NCBI RefSeq assembly: GCF_030295935.1
Contig: NZ_AP027362.1
Span: 1,984,001-2,048,000 of the forward strand
DNA: 64,000 bases
DNA from: Thalassotalea piscium
GTDB lineage: Bacteria; Pseudomonadota; Gammaproteobacteria; Enterobacterales; Alteromonadaceae
Direction: 5' to 3'
Shown piece after piece: positions 29,692-39,472 of the stretch. Both the position numbers and the translations under genes were made by a program. The notes under the pieces are model-generated. The model ran no database searches and had not been told where the DNA came from. It saw only the letters and a program-made list of their open reading frames with translations. Within the stretch, counting starts at the first letter, position 1. Each line of letters begins with the position of its first letter.

Positions 29692-31518
29692 TTACTCATT
29701 ATCTTTATGGTAAGTCGTTAATAACGCCCACTCACGCTTAGCCTCACTATTTCCATTGTTTGCTTTGATATATAAATTTAATAGTTTTAGCTCATTGCAT
29801 TGCCTATCTTCTGTAGGCTTAGCGAGTATTTCAATTAATTGAATACCTTTATGGTTAAGCGCTTCTTTAAATGATTTTTTAAAGTCTAAAATGCTTTGAC
29901 ACACATATGACATGCCCTGATAGGCTTTAACTAAATTATGAACATCAAAATCGCTATGATTACAGTGATAAATCAATCCGTCACCACTCTTACCTAGATG
30001 AAACACGTTGTTTCTCATATAAATAATTGTGACATCTGTTTGATCTTTTAAAAAATGAATTAACTCATTTGACTGAAAGTGAAAACCACCATCGCCAATA
30101 ATGACCACTGCTCTGTCTTTATTACCCTGCTCTTTTATTTGTTGCGTAACTGTTCTTGCGTAAGGTAATGCTGTGCCCATTGCGCCATACCAAGGATTAG
30201 TTAACCAGCCTCTGCCAATATTACTTTTACGTACTCTTAAGCCATAGCTACAAAAATATGAGTTTCCAACTTCTGGTAAATACACGTAAGGCGTTTGGTC
30301 TTCTTGTTGTAACTCATTTAATACTTGCGCTAAATTATTAAAATCGATCGCTTCATGTACATTTTTATATGTATTGATTTTTGCTGCATTTACTGATGAT
30401 TGTGTGTTGTTTAACGGTTGAAAACTAAACGGTGAGATATCAAGGTCGATCAGCAGTTCAAAGACTTCAATAATATCCCTTTCTAACACTGAGCCACCTT
30501 TTAGTAAGGTTTTATTTGTGAAGTTTTCTATTTTATGAGTGCCTGTTGCAAAGGCTGTATTAGTATCTTGTGCAAAAATACTTGTTGCGACATCTAAAAC
30601 ATAATCAACTTTGGTTTCAATATATTCTCGCCCTTGGGTTTGGGTAAAAATACCATTGTAAGCTCCTAGAGATAAAGGATGATATTCATCAAATATTCCT
30701 TTAGCAAACCAACTGGTAGCAAACGGGATTGAGAACTTCTCAGCGAAGTCTATAATCAACTTTTTTAACACTTGATTATGTTTTAATTTATCACCTAAAT
30801 AGAGCATTGGTGCTTTGGCATTTCTTAATTTACTTACAATACTCTCAACAATAAGTTGACTACCACATAGTACATTTTCACCCCATCGAATATCGTTAAT
30901 TGTAGCAGGAAGCTTTAGTAGTTGTGTTTTAGCAAATACCAAGTCTCGCGGTACTTCTATAAAAACAGGTTGCTTAGTTTTATAAGCATGAGCCACAAGA
31001 TGATAAAAGCGGTTACCAGCAATATTAGGTTGACTACTTGCTCTATCGCCTTGCAAGCGTTCAACTTTAATACCTAAAGCAGTATATGCATTCAAAGCGT
31101 TATCATATTGCGTTTTCCATGAAGCATTAGGGTGAATTGTATGGTGAATAGCCTGATTACTAATTTCTGATTCTGCTGGAGCACCTGAAATAAAAACAAC
31201 AGGTAAACTTTCGGTAACAGCCAAACCGGCTGCCGTTACACAAGGTAAACTGCCTACCATGTAAGTAGTTAGACAAAAGCCCATGCCAGAAACTTCAGCT
31301 TGAGCACAGGCAGAAAACCCTGCGTGCATTTCATTACTTGATGGTAAGACATTTAACTTGGTATCAAGTGCTGCGATTAAATTTGCAGCAAAGTCCCCCC
31401 CAACGCCATAAACTTTTTCGCCACCAAAAAACTGTATAACATCGCCCATCACCTCACCTAATGTAGGTAAGCTTTCATTATATTTATTGCCAAAATTAAG
31501 TTCATATGAAGTAGACAT
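29692..31518 (-). CDS. Thiamine-diphosphate 2-oxoacid decarboxylase, pyruvate/indolepyruvate decarboxylase-like
   Basis: A 608-residue ThDP enzyme. The activating glutamate lies in SSNEMHAGFSACAQAEVSG at about residues 60-78, equivalent to NEL-x-x-GFSA in Zymomonas PDC. The double histidine of decarboxylases is in QAIHHTIH near 128, and the ThDP/Mg motif GDGGFHFQSNELIHFL with NN after about 24 residues is near 480-510. These features favour a non-oxidative decarboxylase over acetolactate synthase. PDC-type enzymes are uncommon in marine gammaproteobacteria. It neighbours an Fe-ADH. The substrate (pyruvate, branched 2-oxo acid or other) cannot be decided here. Confidence 0.85.
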   Translation of the reverse strand: MSTSYELNFGNKYNESLPTLGEVMGDVIQFFGGEKVYGVGGDFAANLIAALDTKLNVLPSSNEMHAGFSACAQAEVSGMGFCLTTYMVGSLPCVTAAGLAVTESLPVVFISGAPAESEISNQAIHHTIHPNASWKTQYDNALNAYTALGIKVERLQGDRASSQPNIAGNRFYHLVAHAYKTKQPVFIEVPRDLVFAKTQLLKLPATINDIRWGENVLCGSQLIVESIVSKLRNAKAPMLYLGDKLKHNQVLKKLIIDFAEKFSIPFATSWFAKGIFDEYHPLSLGAYNGIFTQTQGREYIETKVDYVLDVATSIFAQDTNTAFATGTHKIENFTNKTLLKGGSVLERDIIEVFELLIDLDISPFSFQPLNNTQSSVNAAKINTYKNVHEAIDFNNLAQVLNELQQEDQTPYVYLPEVGNSYFCSYGLRVRKSNIGRGWLTNPWYGAMGTALPYARTVTQQIKEQGNKDRAVVIIGDGGFHFQSNELIHFLKDQTDVTIIYMRNNVFHLGKSGDGLIYHCNHSDFDVHNLVKAYQGMSYVCQSILDFKKSFKEALNHKGIQLIEILAKPTEDRQCNELKLLNLYIKANNGNSEAKREWALLTTYHKDNE

Positions 31519-31674
31519 TGTTTAACCTTATGGGGTGAAATGTCTTACCATAAGGATAGTGTTGAGCCTTAGTTATGATCGAGATCATCATTTTAGCGAC
31601 AAGCTTTTCATAAAGCCTTTAAACCCGTCATTAAAAATGTACAACTGCTGTAAAGTGGATGATTATCATTTATA

Positions 31675-31723
31675 AACAAAAAACGCCCCAACACTGTGTA
31701 ATTAAACTAAGTATTGAGGCGTT
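31675..31723 (-). terminator. Displaced terminator of ppsA
   Basis: On the minus strand a stem GCCTCAATACTT / GTGTTGGGGC with AACGCC/GGCGTT at its base is followed by TTTTTTG. It lies about 300 bases after the ppsA stop because a MITE-like element sits between. Confidence 0.7.
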
Positions 31724-31754
31724 CGAGCTTATCTAAAAGCTTTAATGTAATACG

Positions 31755-32023
31755 CTAGGGCGTGTTATTCTTTGCTGTACATTTTTGCAGCGATTTATTT
31801 GGTGTTTATACAAGGCTGAACTTATGTAATGGGGTTGTTCCCCATAAATAAGTGAAAACGCCGTAGAAAAACCAAAGAGACGCTGTCCTACGGATACGTT
31901 TAAACATGACTTACTTTTCGTTCTAGCTCATTTATGTAGAATACTACACTTTATTCGCTACGCCTCAATTAAATCATGTTTAATTCGTACAAAATTTGTA
32001 CTCGAAAGATCAACACGCCCTAG
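31755..32023. mobile_element. MITE family B, copy 1 (about 269 bp)
   Basis: Ends are CTAGGGCGTGTT and AACACGCCCTAG, an exact 12-base inverted pair, with partial matches further in (TCTTT/AAAGA). No open frame. Shares inner blocks such as TTTATACAAGGCT and CAATTAAATCATGTTTAATT with the elements at 42668 and, more weakly, 44151. The right end is two bases from the ppsA stop. Confidence 0.82.
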
Positions 32024-32025
32024 TG

Positions 32026-34401
32026 TTATTTAGCGTGTTGCTCTGCTAAGTATAACCAAGTAGGTAATACAGTGTCTGGGTTTAACGACACACTATCGAT
32101 TCCTTGTTCAACTAACCATGCAGCAAAATCAGCGTGATCTGATGGTCCTTGACCACAAATACCTACATATTTTCCACGCGCTTTACAGGCTTTAATTGCC
32201 ATTGATAGTAAAATTTTAATAGCAGGATCACGTTCGTCAAATAAATGCGCAATTAAACCTGAATCTCGGTCTAAACCAAGGGTTAATTGAGTTAAATCAT
32301 TTGAGCCAATTGAGAAACCGTCAAAATAGTCTAAAAATTGATCCGCTAATAAGGCATTCGATGGTAATTCACACATCATAATAACACGCAAACCGTTTTC
32401 ACCACGTTTCAGTCCATTTTCAGCAAGAATATCAATAACCTGCTTAGCCTCGTCGAGTGTACGAACAAAAGGTATCATCACTTCAACGTTGGTTAAACCC
32501 ATATCATTACGAACGCGTTTTATTGCTTCGCATTCAAGTGCAAAACACTCTCTGAAGTCTTCTGAAATATAACGAGCTGCACCGCGATAACCAATCATTG
32601 GGTTTTCTTCGTGTGGCTCATACTCCTCACCACCCACTAAATTAGCATATTCGTTTGATTTGAAATCAGACATACGAACAATAACTTTTTCTGGCGCATA
32701 AGCTGCTGCAAGCGTTGATACACCTTCAGTGAGTTTTGCAATATAGAACTCAACAGGATCTGCGTAACCGGCCATGTAGTCGCGAATTTCTTCTTTAAGA
32801 TCTTCGGATTGTTGATCAAAATTAATTAACGCTTTTGGATGAACACCGATCATTTTATTAATAATAAATTCTAAGCGAGCTAAGCCAATGCCTGCATGCG
32901 GAAGCTTGGCAAATGCAAATGCGCGATCAGGGTTACCAACATTCATCATTATTTTAAGAGGTAACTCAGGCATTGAATCAATTTCTGATGTTGTTACTGT
33001 AAAATCAAGCATACCTTTGTAGATAAACCCCGTATCACCCTCTGCACAAGAAACTGTTACTTTATCGCCATTAGCAATTAGTTTAGTAGCATCGCCACAA
33101 CCAACTACTGCTGGAATTCCCATTTCTCGAGCGATAATAGCAGCATGACAAGTTCTACCACCACGGTTCGTGACAATAGCCGATGCTTTTTTCATGATAG
33201 GCTCCCAATCGGGATCTGTCATATCAGTAACTAATACATCGCCAGGCTGAATTTTATCCATTTCATCTAACGAACTTAATACTTTTGCAACACCACTGCC
33301 TATTTTATGGCCAATAGAGCGCCCTTCACAAATAACATCTGCAGTCGTTTGAAGTTGAAATTGCTCCATTACATTAGCATTTTCACGGCTACGCACAGTT
33401 TCTGGACGTGCTTGAACAATATAAAGCTTACCGTCTAAGCCATCTTTAGCCCATTCAATATCCATAGGACGTTGATAGTGTTTTTCAATAATAACGGCTT
33501 GTTTAGCAAGTTCCATTACTTCATCGTCAGTTAACGAAAATTTGTTCGAAACTTCTGGTTCAACATCTACTATCTCAACTTGTTTGCCGTGTTCTTGGTT
33601 CTCAGCGTAAATCATTTTAATTGCTTTACTACCAATATTACGTCTTACAACAGCAGGATTACCTTTCGCTAAGGTTGGTTTATGTACATAAAACTCGTCT
33701 GGGTTAACTGCACCTTGCACAACCATCTCACCTAAACCCACACTGGATGTAACAAAAACAACATCTTCGAAGCCTGATTCAGTATCGATTGAGAACATAA
33801 CACCAGATGACGCAATGTCACTTCTCACCATACGCTGAATACCCGCAGATAATGCAACACCGCGATGATCATAGCCTTGATGAACACGATAAGAGATAGC
33901 ACGGTCATTAAATAAAGAGGCGAAGACATGCTTAATAGCGATCATTACGGCATCTAAACCACGGACATTAAGAAATGTTTCTTGTTGCCCAGCGAAAGAG
34001 GCATCTGGCATATCTTCAGCAGTGGCAGATGAGCGAACAGCGAATGAAGCATCAGCAGAAAATTCACCAGCAAGTTGCGCGTAGGCTTTTTCTATGTCAG
34101 TTTGCATGTTTGGTAAAAATGGCGTATCGATAATCCATTGTCTAATGGTGCTACCACAAACAGAAAGCGCATTAACATCGCTCACGTCAAGTGTATCAAG
34201 AAGCTCATAAATTTTATTATTTAAGCCACTTTGTTCTAAGAATTCATTAAAAGCATAGGCAGTGGTTGCGAAGCCGCCTGGTACTTGTACGCCTACATTA
34301 GCAAGATTTGAGATCATTTCTCCGAGAGATGCATTTTTACCACCTACACGCTCAACATCGTTCATTCCTAGATTTTCATACCAAAGTACATTTTCTTGCA
34401 C
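32026..34401 (-). CDS. ppsA: Phosphoenolpyruvate synthase
   Basis: A 791-residue enzyme making PEP from pyruvate and ATP at the start of gluconeogenesis. The N-terminal ATP-binding domain has [11 protein letters not shown] at 20-30; the phosphohistidine domain has [15 protein letters not shown] around residue 416-430 with the catalytic histidine; the C-terminal TIM barrel has [11 protein letters not shown] and [12 protein letters not shown] with the catalytic cysteine. Length equals E. coli PpsA (792). It is divergent from its regulator ppsR. Its terminator is separated from the stop by a MITE. Confidence 0.97.
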   Translation of the reverse strand: MQENVLWYENLGMNDVERVGGKNASLGEMISNLANVGVQVPGGFATTAYAFNEFLEQSGLNNKIYELLDTLDVSDVNALSVCGSTIRQWIIDTPFLPNMQTDIEKAYAQLAGEFSADASFAVRSSATAEDMPDASFAGQQETFLNVRGLDAVMIAIKHVFASLFNDRAISYRVHQGYDHRGVALSAGIQRMVRSDIASSGVMFSIDTESGFEDVVFVTSSVGLGEMVVQGAVNPDEFYVHKPTLAKGNPAVVRRNIGSKAIKMIYAENQEHGKQVEIVDVEPEVSNKFSLTDDEVMELAKQAVIIEKHYQRPMDIEWAKDGLDGKLYIVQARPETVRSRENANVMEQFQLQTTADVICEGRSIGHKIGSGVAKVLSSLDEMDKIQPGDVLVTDMTDPDWEPIMKKASAIVTNRGGRTCHAAIIAREMGIPAVVGCGDATKLIANGDKVTVSCAEGDTGFIYKGMLDFTVTTSEIDSMPELPLKIMMNVGNPDRAFAFAKLPHAGIGLARLEFIINKMIGVHPKALINFDQQSEDLKEEIRDYMAGYADPVEFYIAKLTEGVSTLAAAYAPEKVIVRMSDFKSNEYANLVGGEEYEPHEENPMIGYRGAARYISEDFRECFALECEAIKRVRNDMGLTNVEVMIPFVRTLDEAKQVIDILAENGLKRGENGLRVIMMCELPSNALLADQFLDYFDGFSIGSNDLTQLTLGLDRDSGLIAHLFDERDPAIKILLSMAIKACKARGKYVGICGQGPSDHADFAAWLVEQGIDSVSLNPDTVLPTWLYLAEQHAK

Positions 34402-34543
34402 AACAACTTCCTCATTATGTATTTTAAAAAGTGATTCGCCTTTATTTAGTGCTTAAGACTTTATAAACTGTTATAAATTTAGAGATGTTGATAATTATAA
34501 AACCTTTCAGCAAGAGTTACAGCAATAAAAAGGATTAAATTTA

Positions 34544-35353
34544 ATGAGAACGGCTTTTTATATCTCAGATGGCACCGCAATTACCTCTGAAGTTTTTGGG
34601 CATGCCCTACTTTCCCTTTTCCCCATGGAGTTCGAACATCAAACGATTGCATTTGTTGAAACGTTAAAAAAAGCGAAAGAAACCAAAGAGATAATTAATA
34701 AGGTAGCAAAGAGCTCTGGCCAACCCCCCTTAGTTTTTCATACCTTTGTTAATCATGAGATAAGAGAAATTATTGATAGCTGTGATGGCGTTATTTATAA
34801 CTTTTTGGAACAATTTATAGCACCAATTGAGCAGCAATTGGGTATAAAAGCTAAGCCCAAAGCACATAGAACCCATAGTATTCACGAAAACACCTATGAT
34901 TATCGTATAGATGCAGTTAATTATGCATTAGCAAATGATGACGGTAGTAACATTGCGAATTATGAACATGCTGACGTTATTTTAGTTGGCGTATCTCGCA
35001 GTGGTAAAACGCCTACTTCACTCTATCTAGCGCTACAATATGGCATAAAAGCAGCAAATTATCCGTTTATTGATGACGATATGGATGATATGAAACTTCC
35101 TAAATTTTTAATTCCTCATAAAAAGAAGTTATTTGGCCTTACCATTGATCCTCAACGGTTGATGGATATTCGGGATGGACGCATGGCTAACAGTAAATAT
35201 TCGTCAGCTAGACAATGTCGTATGGAAATAAAGTCGGTTGAAAATTTATATAAAAAAGAGAAAATACCTTTTCTAAATACCACTAAGTTTTCTGTTGAAG
35301 AGATAACTGCAAAAATACTTTCAGTTACAGGTTTGCATCGTCATAAGTACTAA
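34544..35353 (+). CDS. ppsR: PEP synthase regulatory kinase/phosphorylase PpsR (DUF299)
   Basis: A 269-residue bifunctional protein that inactivates PEP synthase by ADP-dependent phosphorylation of a threonine and reactivates it by phosphorolysis. The P-loop [11 protein letters not shown] is at about residues 149-159; the start [19 protein letters not shown] is the family signature. AAAGGA lies ten bases upstream of ATG. Divergent from ppsA, the typical gammaproteobacterial pair, and closed by a terminator. Confidence 0.96.
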   Translation: MRTAFYISDGTAITSEVFGHALLSLFPMEFEHQTIAFVETLKKAKETKEIINKVAKSSGQPPLVFHTFVNHEIREIIDSCDGVIYNFLEQFIAPIEQQLGIKAKPKAHRTHSIHENTYDYRIDAVNYALANDDGSNIANYEHADVILVGVSRSGKTPTSLYLALQYGIKAANYPFIDDDMDDMKLPKFLIPHKKKLFGLTIDPQRLMDIRDGRMANSKYSSARQCRMEIKSVENLYKKEKIPFLNTTKFSVEEITAKILSVTGLHRHKY

Positions 35354-35393
35354 TTTAAGCGTTTTATATCAAAATAATTAGGGTTAGTTTAAT

Positions 35394-35420
35394 AAAGCGG
35401 TTCACATAACGCCGCTTTTT
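35394..35420 (+). terminator. Terminator of ppsR
   Basis: AAAGCGG and CCGCTTT pair around an 11-base loop, followed by TT, about 40 bases after the ppsR stop. Confidence 0.75.
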
Positions 35421-35490
35421 CGCTATGTTAGCGCGATAAATTTTCCCGTAATTATTGAATCTCGGGTATTAATGACGAATTTGGACAGTC

Positions 35491-36552
35491 ATGACCATAA
35501 AAACAGATGAGTTTAGAACCACGCTAATTGAAAATTTAGTGACACCGGCTGAATTAGCACAACAAATTCCTTTAACGGATAACACCGCAAATTTTATAAT
35601 TAAAAGTCGTCAAGAAATTGAAGCAATAATAAATGGTGACGATGACAGGTTATTGGTAGTTATTGGCCCTTGCTCGATTCACGACACTGCGGCAGCTATC
35701 GATTATGCAAAGCAATTAAAACCTTTGCATGAAAAATATCAAAACGAACTGTTGATTATTATGAGAGTTTACTTTGAAAAACCTCGTACAACGGTAGGTT
35801 GGAAAGGTTTGATTAGCGACCCTGATCTTGATAAATCATTTAAAGTGGCCAAAGGGTTAAATTTAGCCCGTAATTTACTGCTTGAAATTAATAATATTGG
35901 CTTGCCTGCAGGCACCGAATTTCTTGATATGGTTACAGGCCAGTATATCTCAGATCTTATTAGTTGGGGGGCTATTGGTGCACGCACTACAGAGAGTCAA
36001 GTGCATCGTGAGTTAGCATCGGCATTGTCGTGTCCGGTTGGTTTTAAAAATGGAACCGACGGTAATATTCAAATAGCATTAGATGCTATAAAAGCTTCAA
36101 GTGTCCCACATGTGTTGTACTCACCCGATAAAAGCGGTCAAATGTGTATTTATCAAACTCATGGTAATCCACACGCTCATGTAATTCTTCGTGGCGGTAA
36201 TACACCTAATTATTATCGTGAGAACGTTATTGATACAAAAGCAAAACTTGCTAGTGCCAACATTAATGCAGGAATAATGATTGATTGCAGCCATGGCAAT
36301 AGCTTAAAAGATCATAATAAACAAATGGATGTTGCTACTGATATTGCTAAACAAATTAGCGAAGGCGAAAATAAAATTTCAGGTGTGATGATCGAAAGCT
36401 TTATTGTTCCGGGTAACCAAAAGGTGATAGAAAATCAAGCCTTGGTTTACGGGCAAAGTATTACTGATGCTTGTGTAGACTTAGCAACTAGCGATAAAAT
36501 GCTTAAAACACTTGCAGATGCGATAACAACGTCACGTCAAAGACATAAATAA
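35491..36552 (+). CDS. Class I DAHP synthase (3-deoxy-7-phosphoheptulonate synthase), paralogue 1
   Basis: A 353-residue AroF/AroG/AroH-type enzyme joining PEP and erythrose 4-phosphate, the first step of the shikimate pathway. Key segments are VVIGPCSIHD (metal cysteine), MRVYFEKPRTTVGWKGLI, GARTTESQVHRELAS and FKNGTDGN. A second DAHP synthase is encoded at 42968. PEP is the product of the neighbouring PpsA. Which aromatic amino acid inhibits it cannot be told; the N-terminal region, where inhibitors act, differs between the two. Confidence 0.93.
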   Translation: MTIKTDEFRTTLIENLVTPAELAQQIPLTDNTANFIIKSRQEIEAIINGDDDRLLVVIGPCSIHDTAAAIDYAKQLKPLHEKYQNELLIIMRVYFEKPRTTVGWKGLISDPDLDKSFKVAKGLNLARNLLLEINNIGLPAGTEFLDMVTGQYISDLISWGAIGARTTESQVHRELASALSCPVGFKNGTDGNIQIALDAIKASSVPHVLYSPDKSGQMCIYQTHGNPHAHVILRGGNTPNYYRENVIDTKAKLASANINAGIMIDCSHGNSLKDHNKQMDVATDIAKQISEGENKISGVMIESFIVPGNQKVIENQALVYGQSITDACVDLATSDKMLKTLADAITTSRQRHK

Positions 36553-36645
36553 AAGTGTTATTGTTGGTTGAAAAATACAGGTTAGTCTTTATCAGCCAAC
36601 AATATGTATTATCGATTTAATAACGATAAATGTCAGAACGAGTAA

Positions 36646-37128
36646 CTAAGTAATTTTTGACAATAAGCCATCACTCGCATCCTCAACCATATCTAATACT
36701 AGCTTAAAGCCCCCTGCACCACCATAATATGGATCAGGCACTTCATTTTCTTCAAAGTTATTAGCATAATCTAAAAACAACTTTATTTTACCTGTTAAAT
36801 GGCTAGGGCAAATGGTAAGTAGCTCACTCACATTGTGTTTATCCATTGCAAGAATAAGATCAAAGTTTTCAAAATCTTCTATAGTAACTTTACGTGCTTT
36901 AATATTATCAAATGAATAGCCTCTTGCGCTCCCCACTTTTTGTGCCCTTGCGTCAGGCTTTTGTTTCGCATGTGAACCTGTAGTACCAGCAGAATCTATA
37001 AATAAGTTTATCGAGCGCTGCTCTGCTTTATGTCTAAATACCGCTTCGGCAGAAGGTGAGCGACATATATTGCCCATACAGACAAAAAGAATACTTTTAA
37101 TGTTTTTTAATTCTTCAGTATCAATCAC
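36646..37128 (-). CDS. Low molecular weight protein-tyrosine phosphatase
   Basis: A 160-residue phosphatase with the active-site loop V-C17-M-G-N-I-C-R23-S at the N-terminus and the general acid in VPDPYYGG (D about 132). Both are complete, so it should be active. This type dephosphorylates tyrosine kinases such as Wzc in capsule loci, but no such locus is near, so it belongs to the general, cytosolic LMW-PTP group. It stands alone between the convergent DAHP synthase and a small lipoprotein gene. Confidence 0.92.
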   Translation of the reverse strand: MIDTEELKNIKSILFVCMGNICRSPSAEAVFRHKAEQRSINLFIDSAGTTGSHAKQKPDARAQKVGSARGYSFDNIKARKVTIEDFENFDLILAMDKHNVSELLTICPSHLTGKIKLFLDYANNFEENEVPDPYYGGAGGFKLVLDMVEDASDGLLSKIT

Positions 37129-37265
37129 TTACTTTTCCTTGTTTCATAAACAAATTTAAATAGTTAAACCCCCTGTTACAGCTATAATTGCCACAAGTCA
37201 CTTGGGCGTATATACGAGAATTCATCATCTACATAATTACAAATAACTTTTAATAATTAAACACC

Positions 37266-37568
37266 TTAATTCGTTTTTTTGTGTTTTTTTATTGCACTTT
37301 TAATTGCGCTAACTTGCACATCACATCGTTCTTTTTGTTTCCCTGCCATGTCGGCGCATTTAGTTGATGGCCTCTTTGTATGAATAGCACCATCAAAAAT
37401 TGCAGAAACTGCGCAACCTGGCGCGCCATCACATGTCTTTGGTGGCGAGCGGTAATATCCTGGAATATTACTGCACCCTTGTAAGAAACTGATAGCCAAT
37501 ATAATTAAAATCCACTTTTTTTTAGATTTTCGACCCAGAACGTTATGGTGGCTCTGTTGATATTTCAT
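37266..37568 (-). CDS. Small predicted lipoprotein
   Basis: A 100-residue protein not assigned to a family. A basic segment (RKSKKK, 13-18) is followed by a hydrophobic stretch and a lipobox FLQGC (Cys 32), so it is probably a lipoprotein. The mature part has five more cysteines, in pairs around TCDGAPGCAVS and TKCADMAGKQKERC, which could form disulfides in the periplasm, and a lysine-rich end. It has no close partner. Confidence 0.65.
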   Translation of the reverse strand: MKYQQSHHNVLGRKSKKKWILIILAISFLQGCSNIPGYYRSPPKTCDGAPGCAVSAIFDGAIHTKRPSTKCADMAGKQKERCDVQVSAIKSAIKKHKKTN

Positions 37569-37770
37569 TTTATAGCTCTATTGTATTTGAAGGTTGGTAT
37601 CTGGCATAAGTTTTAGTTATTGAAAACACACATTAAGGCTTCCCCTTAAGGCTTTGGTTATGTATCAACCCCATTTGGGCAACGGTGAGTAACGCCGTTA
37701 AATAGAGTAAAAAGGGTATTAACAAAACTTTGATTAAATCTCATCTTTATAATGACCAACTTTAGTGACA

Positions 37771-38604
37771 CTACCGTTTTATCAATGCATTAAGTGAATA
37801 GAGTATATCTCGCACTATTGCTTCTCTTTTATGTAAGTCTTTCAAACGGTTTGGTGTATCTATATTCAAGGCAAAAAATACTGGTCCATTAGATGTTTCT
37901 ACCCAACCTACCCACCAACCAAAATGCCCTTGCCAGCCTGACTTTGCGCGTAAGATCCAATTTTTTCCAGCTTCTACAATAATAATATCTTTTACTAAAC
38001 GCTGATGGTCAAACCGAAAAGGTAATGTATTTCTGTAGAGCTTCTCAAGAAAACTAATTTGTTCAAATGATGAGATACCAAGTTTACCATCAAGCCAATA
38101 ACTACCGTTGTCTGAACTAGGATCAGCGTTACCATAAATGGTTTTTTTAAGATAGTTTCTTGCTTTTTCTTCACCAAGTTTTTTAGAAAAAATATTATAC
38201 ACCCATACCGCTGAATTTTGCATTGCAGAACGTAATGTTTGATCTTGATTATGTGCTGCAAAGTTTCGTTTAACGCCATCCCAAGCAAACACTTGAAATT
38301 CATCTTCAACAACGCCAGCGTCTAAAGCAAAAAGTGTATGTGGGATTTTAAATGTAGATGCAGGTGAAAACTGTTCGTTTGCACGATCTTTATTATACAC
38401 ATATGTCTGTCGCACATTGTTTCTAGCATCTAAAATAACGATTGTACCTTTGGCACTATAACATTCAAAGTATTGTCCCCAATCGGTACGCTCTGTAATT
38501 TTATCGCTAGATGCGTTAAAAGCAATAATAGCTAAAGTTAATGTAGTCACCTTTATGAATATTTTACGTAAATAGTTATGCTTCATTGTTCGTAGTTTGG
38601 TCAT
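37771..38604 (-). CDS. Class D (OXA-type) beta-lactamase
   Basis: A 277-residue exported serine beta-lactamase. All class D motifs are present: S83-T-F-K86 (active serine and carboxylated lysine), S131-A-V, Y157-G-N, K221-S-G and W231-V-G-W. A hydrophobic signal segment covers about residues 15-30; ATG 38586 (MKHNYLRK) is an alternative start. It hydrolyses beta-lactams in the periplasm; whether carbapenems are included cannot be judged, and K-S-G instead of the K-T-G of OXA-48 and OXA-10 is noted. There is no IS, integron or shift in base composition beside it, so it looks resident in the chromosome. Confidence 0.92.
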   Translation of the reverse strand: MTKLRTMKHNYLRKIFIKVTTLTLAIIAFNASSDKITERTDWGQYFECYSAKGTIVILDARNNVRQTYVYNKDRANEQFSPASTFKIPHTLFALDAGVVEDEFQVFAWDGVKRNFAAHNQDQTLRSAMQNSAVWVYNIFSKKLGEEKARNYLKKTIYGNADPSSDNGSYWLDGKLGISSFEQISFLEKLYRNTLPFRFDHQRLVKDIIIVEAGKNWILRAKSGWQGHFGWWVGWVETSNGPVFFALNIDTPNRLKDLHKREAIVRDILYSLNALIKR

Positions 38605-39472
38605 CTAATTAGTTGATCATTATGGCATTAGGCACATTAACAATCTAAGTAATGATGTGCCATCTTTTATTTGCTAATCAAACCAGTACAGCATTATCTA
38701 TTAACTCATCAAATAACCAGGGTCTGTGGGTTTATGATCTTAGCTTCTGCCCTAGTCCTTTGGCTTGATTAGATAAATCGTCACTCGTTGTTGTTTGCAA
38801 GGTGGTAGGTCTGAGAACTTTTATGGAGCTTAAAATATGTGATTAATGTGCATTTGAAACAATCTAATATTACATTAACCACTACGAGTGCAACCTTTCT
38901 CAACGGTAACAGAGCAATAAACTGAAAGTTCAACAGCGCTTAATGTAATTATCTTGTTATGAGCTGTTTTTCCAGTATATAAAGTAGCATCTAATTAACC
39001 TGAACTCGGTTAATGAATGTTGATTTTCTCACATAAAACTTTATTTTTTCAATAGTTTAATTTATCAGTATTGATAGTTTTGTGAATATCAAGGCGAATT
39101 TGTTGATCCAATAGCGGGCTATTAGAAAAAAATTCAACGTAGATAGGCTTAAAAATAGCTTACTGAGTAACTTTGCTTAACCCGAGTTTAGGTTAATAAG
39201 AGTTATGTGAATAGCCATAATGCTCATCACAGTGATGTATTGTTGATAAATATAACAAACGCTTAAGGTTTACGACAGCCGATATCTTATGCCCTACTGT
39301 ATGTAAAATAGTTTATAGTAAGCTGCCTTATTGTTAGCCGATTTTCATGATTAAACCTAAAGAGCAACGTTTACTAAACGATTTTAATTAACCTTCATTT
39401 ATAAGAAATTTTTATCTATTCCTATAATTTTGCTAGAGTTAAAGTATCTATCACCAATAAACACATCAACAT
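38605..39472. other. Long gene-free gap (868 bp)
   Basis: Between the beta-lactamase and the EAL gene no open frame above 60 codons exists on either strand. It holds one MITE-like inverted-repeat element at about 38995-39197 and, at about 38912-38937, a short stretch (CAATAAACTGAAAG ... CAACAGC) resembling 20520-20546. The last 150 bases before 39473 are AT-rich and should contain the EAL promoter, but no clear hexamers were chosen. Confidence 0.6.
38995..39197. mobile_element. MITE-like inverted-repeat element, family D
   Basis: TTAACCTGAACTCGGTTAA at the left is mirrored at the right by TTAACCCGAGTTTAGGTTAA, about 203 bases apart. The body is non-coding and includes CAATAGCGGGCTATTAG, a small palindrome. 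Only one copy is in this window. Confidence 0.6.

Noticed and set aside
36558-36603. Hairpin TTGTTGG...CCAACAA after DAHP synthase 1
   Set aside because: The loop is long and no T tract follows, so I do not call a terminator.
38605-39472. Hidden gene in the 868-bp gap
   Set aside because: Stops occur often in all six frames; only repeat-like sequence was found.
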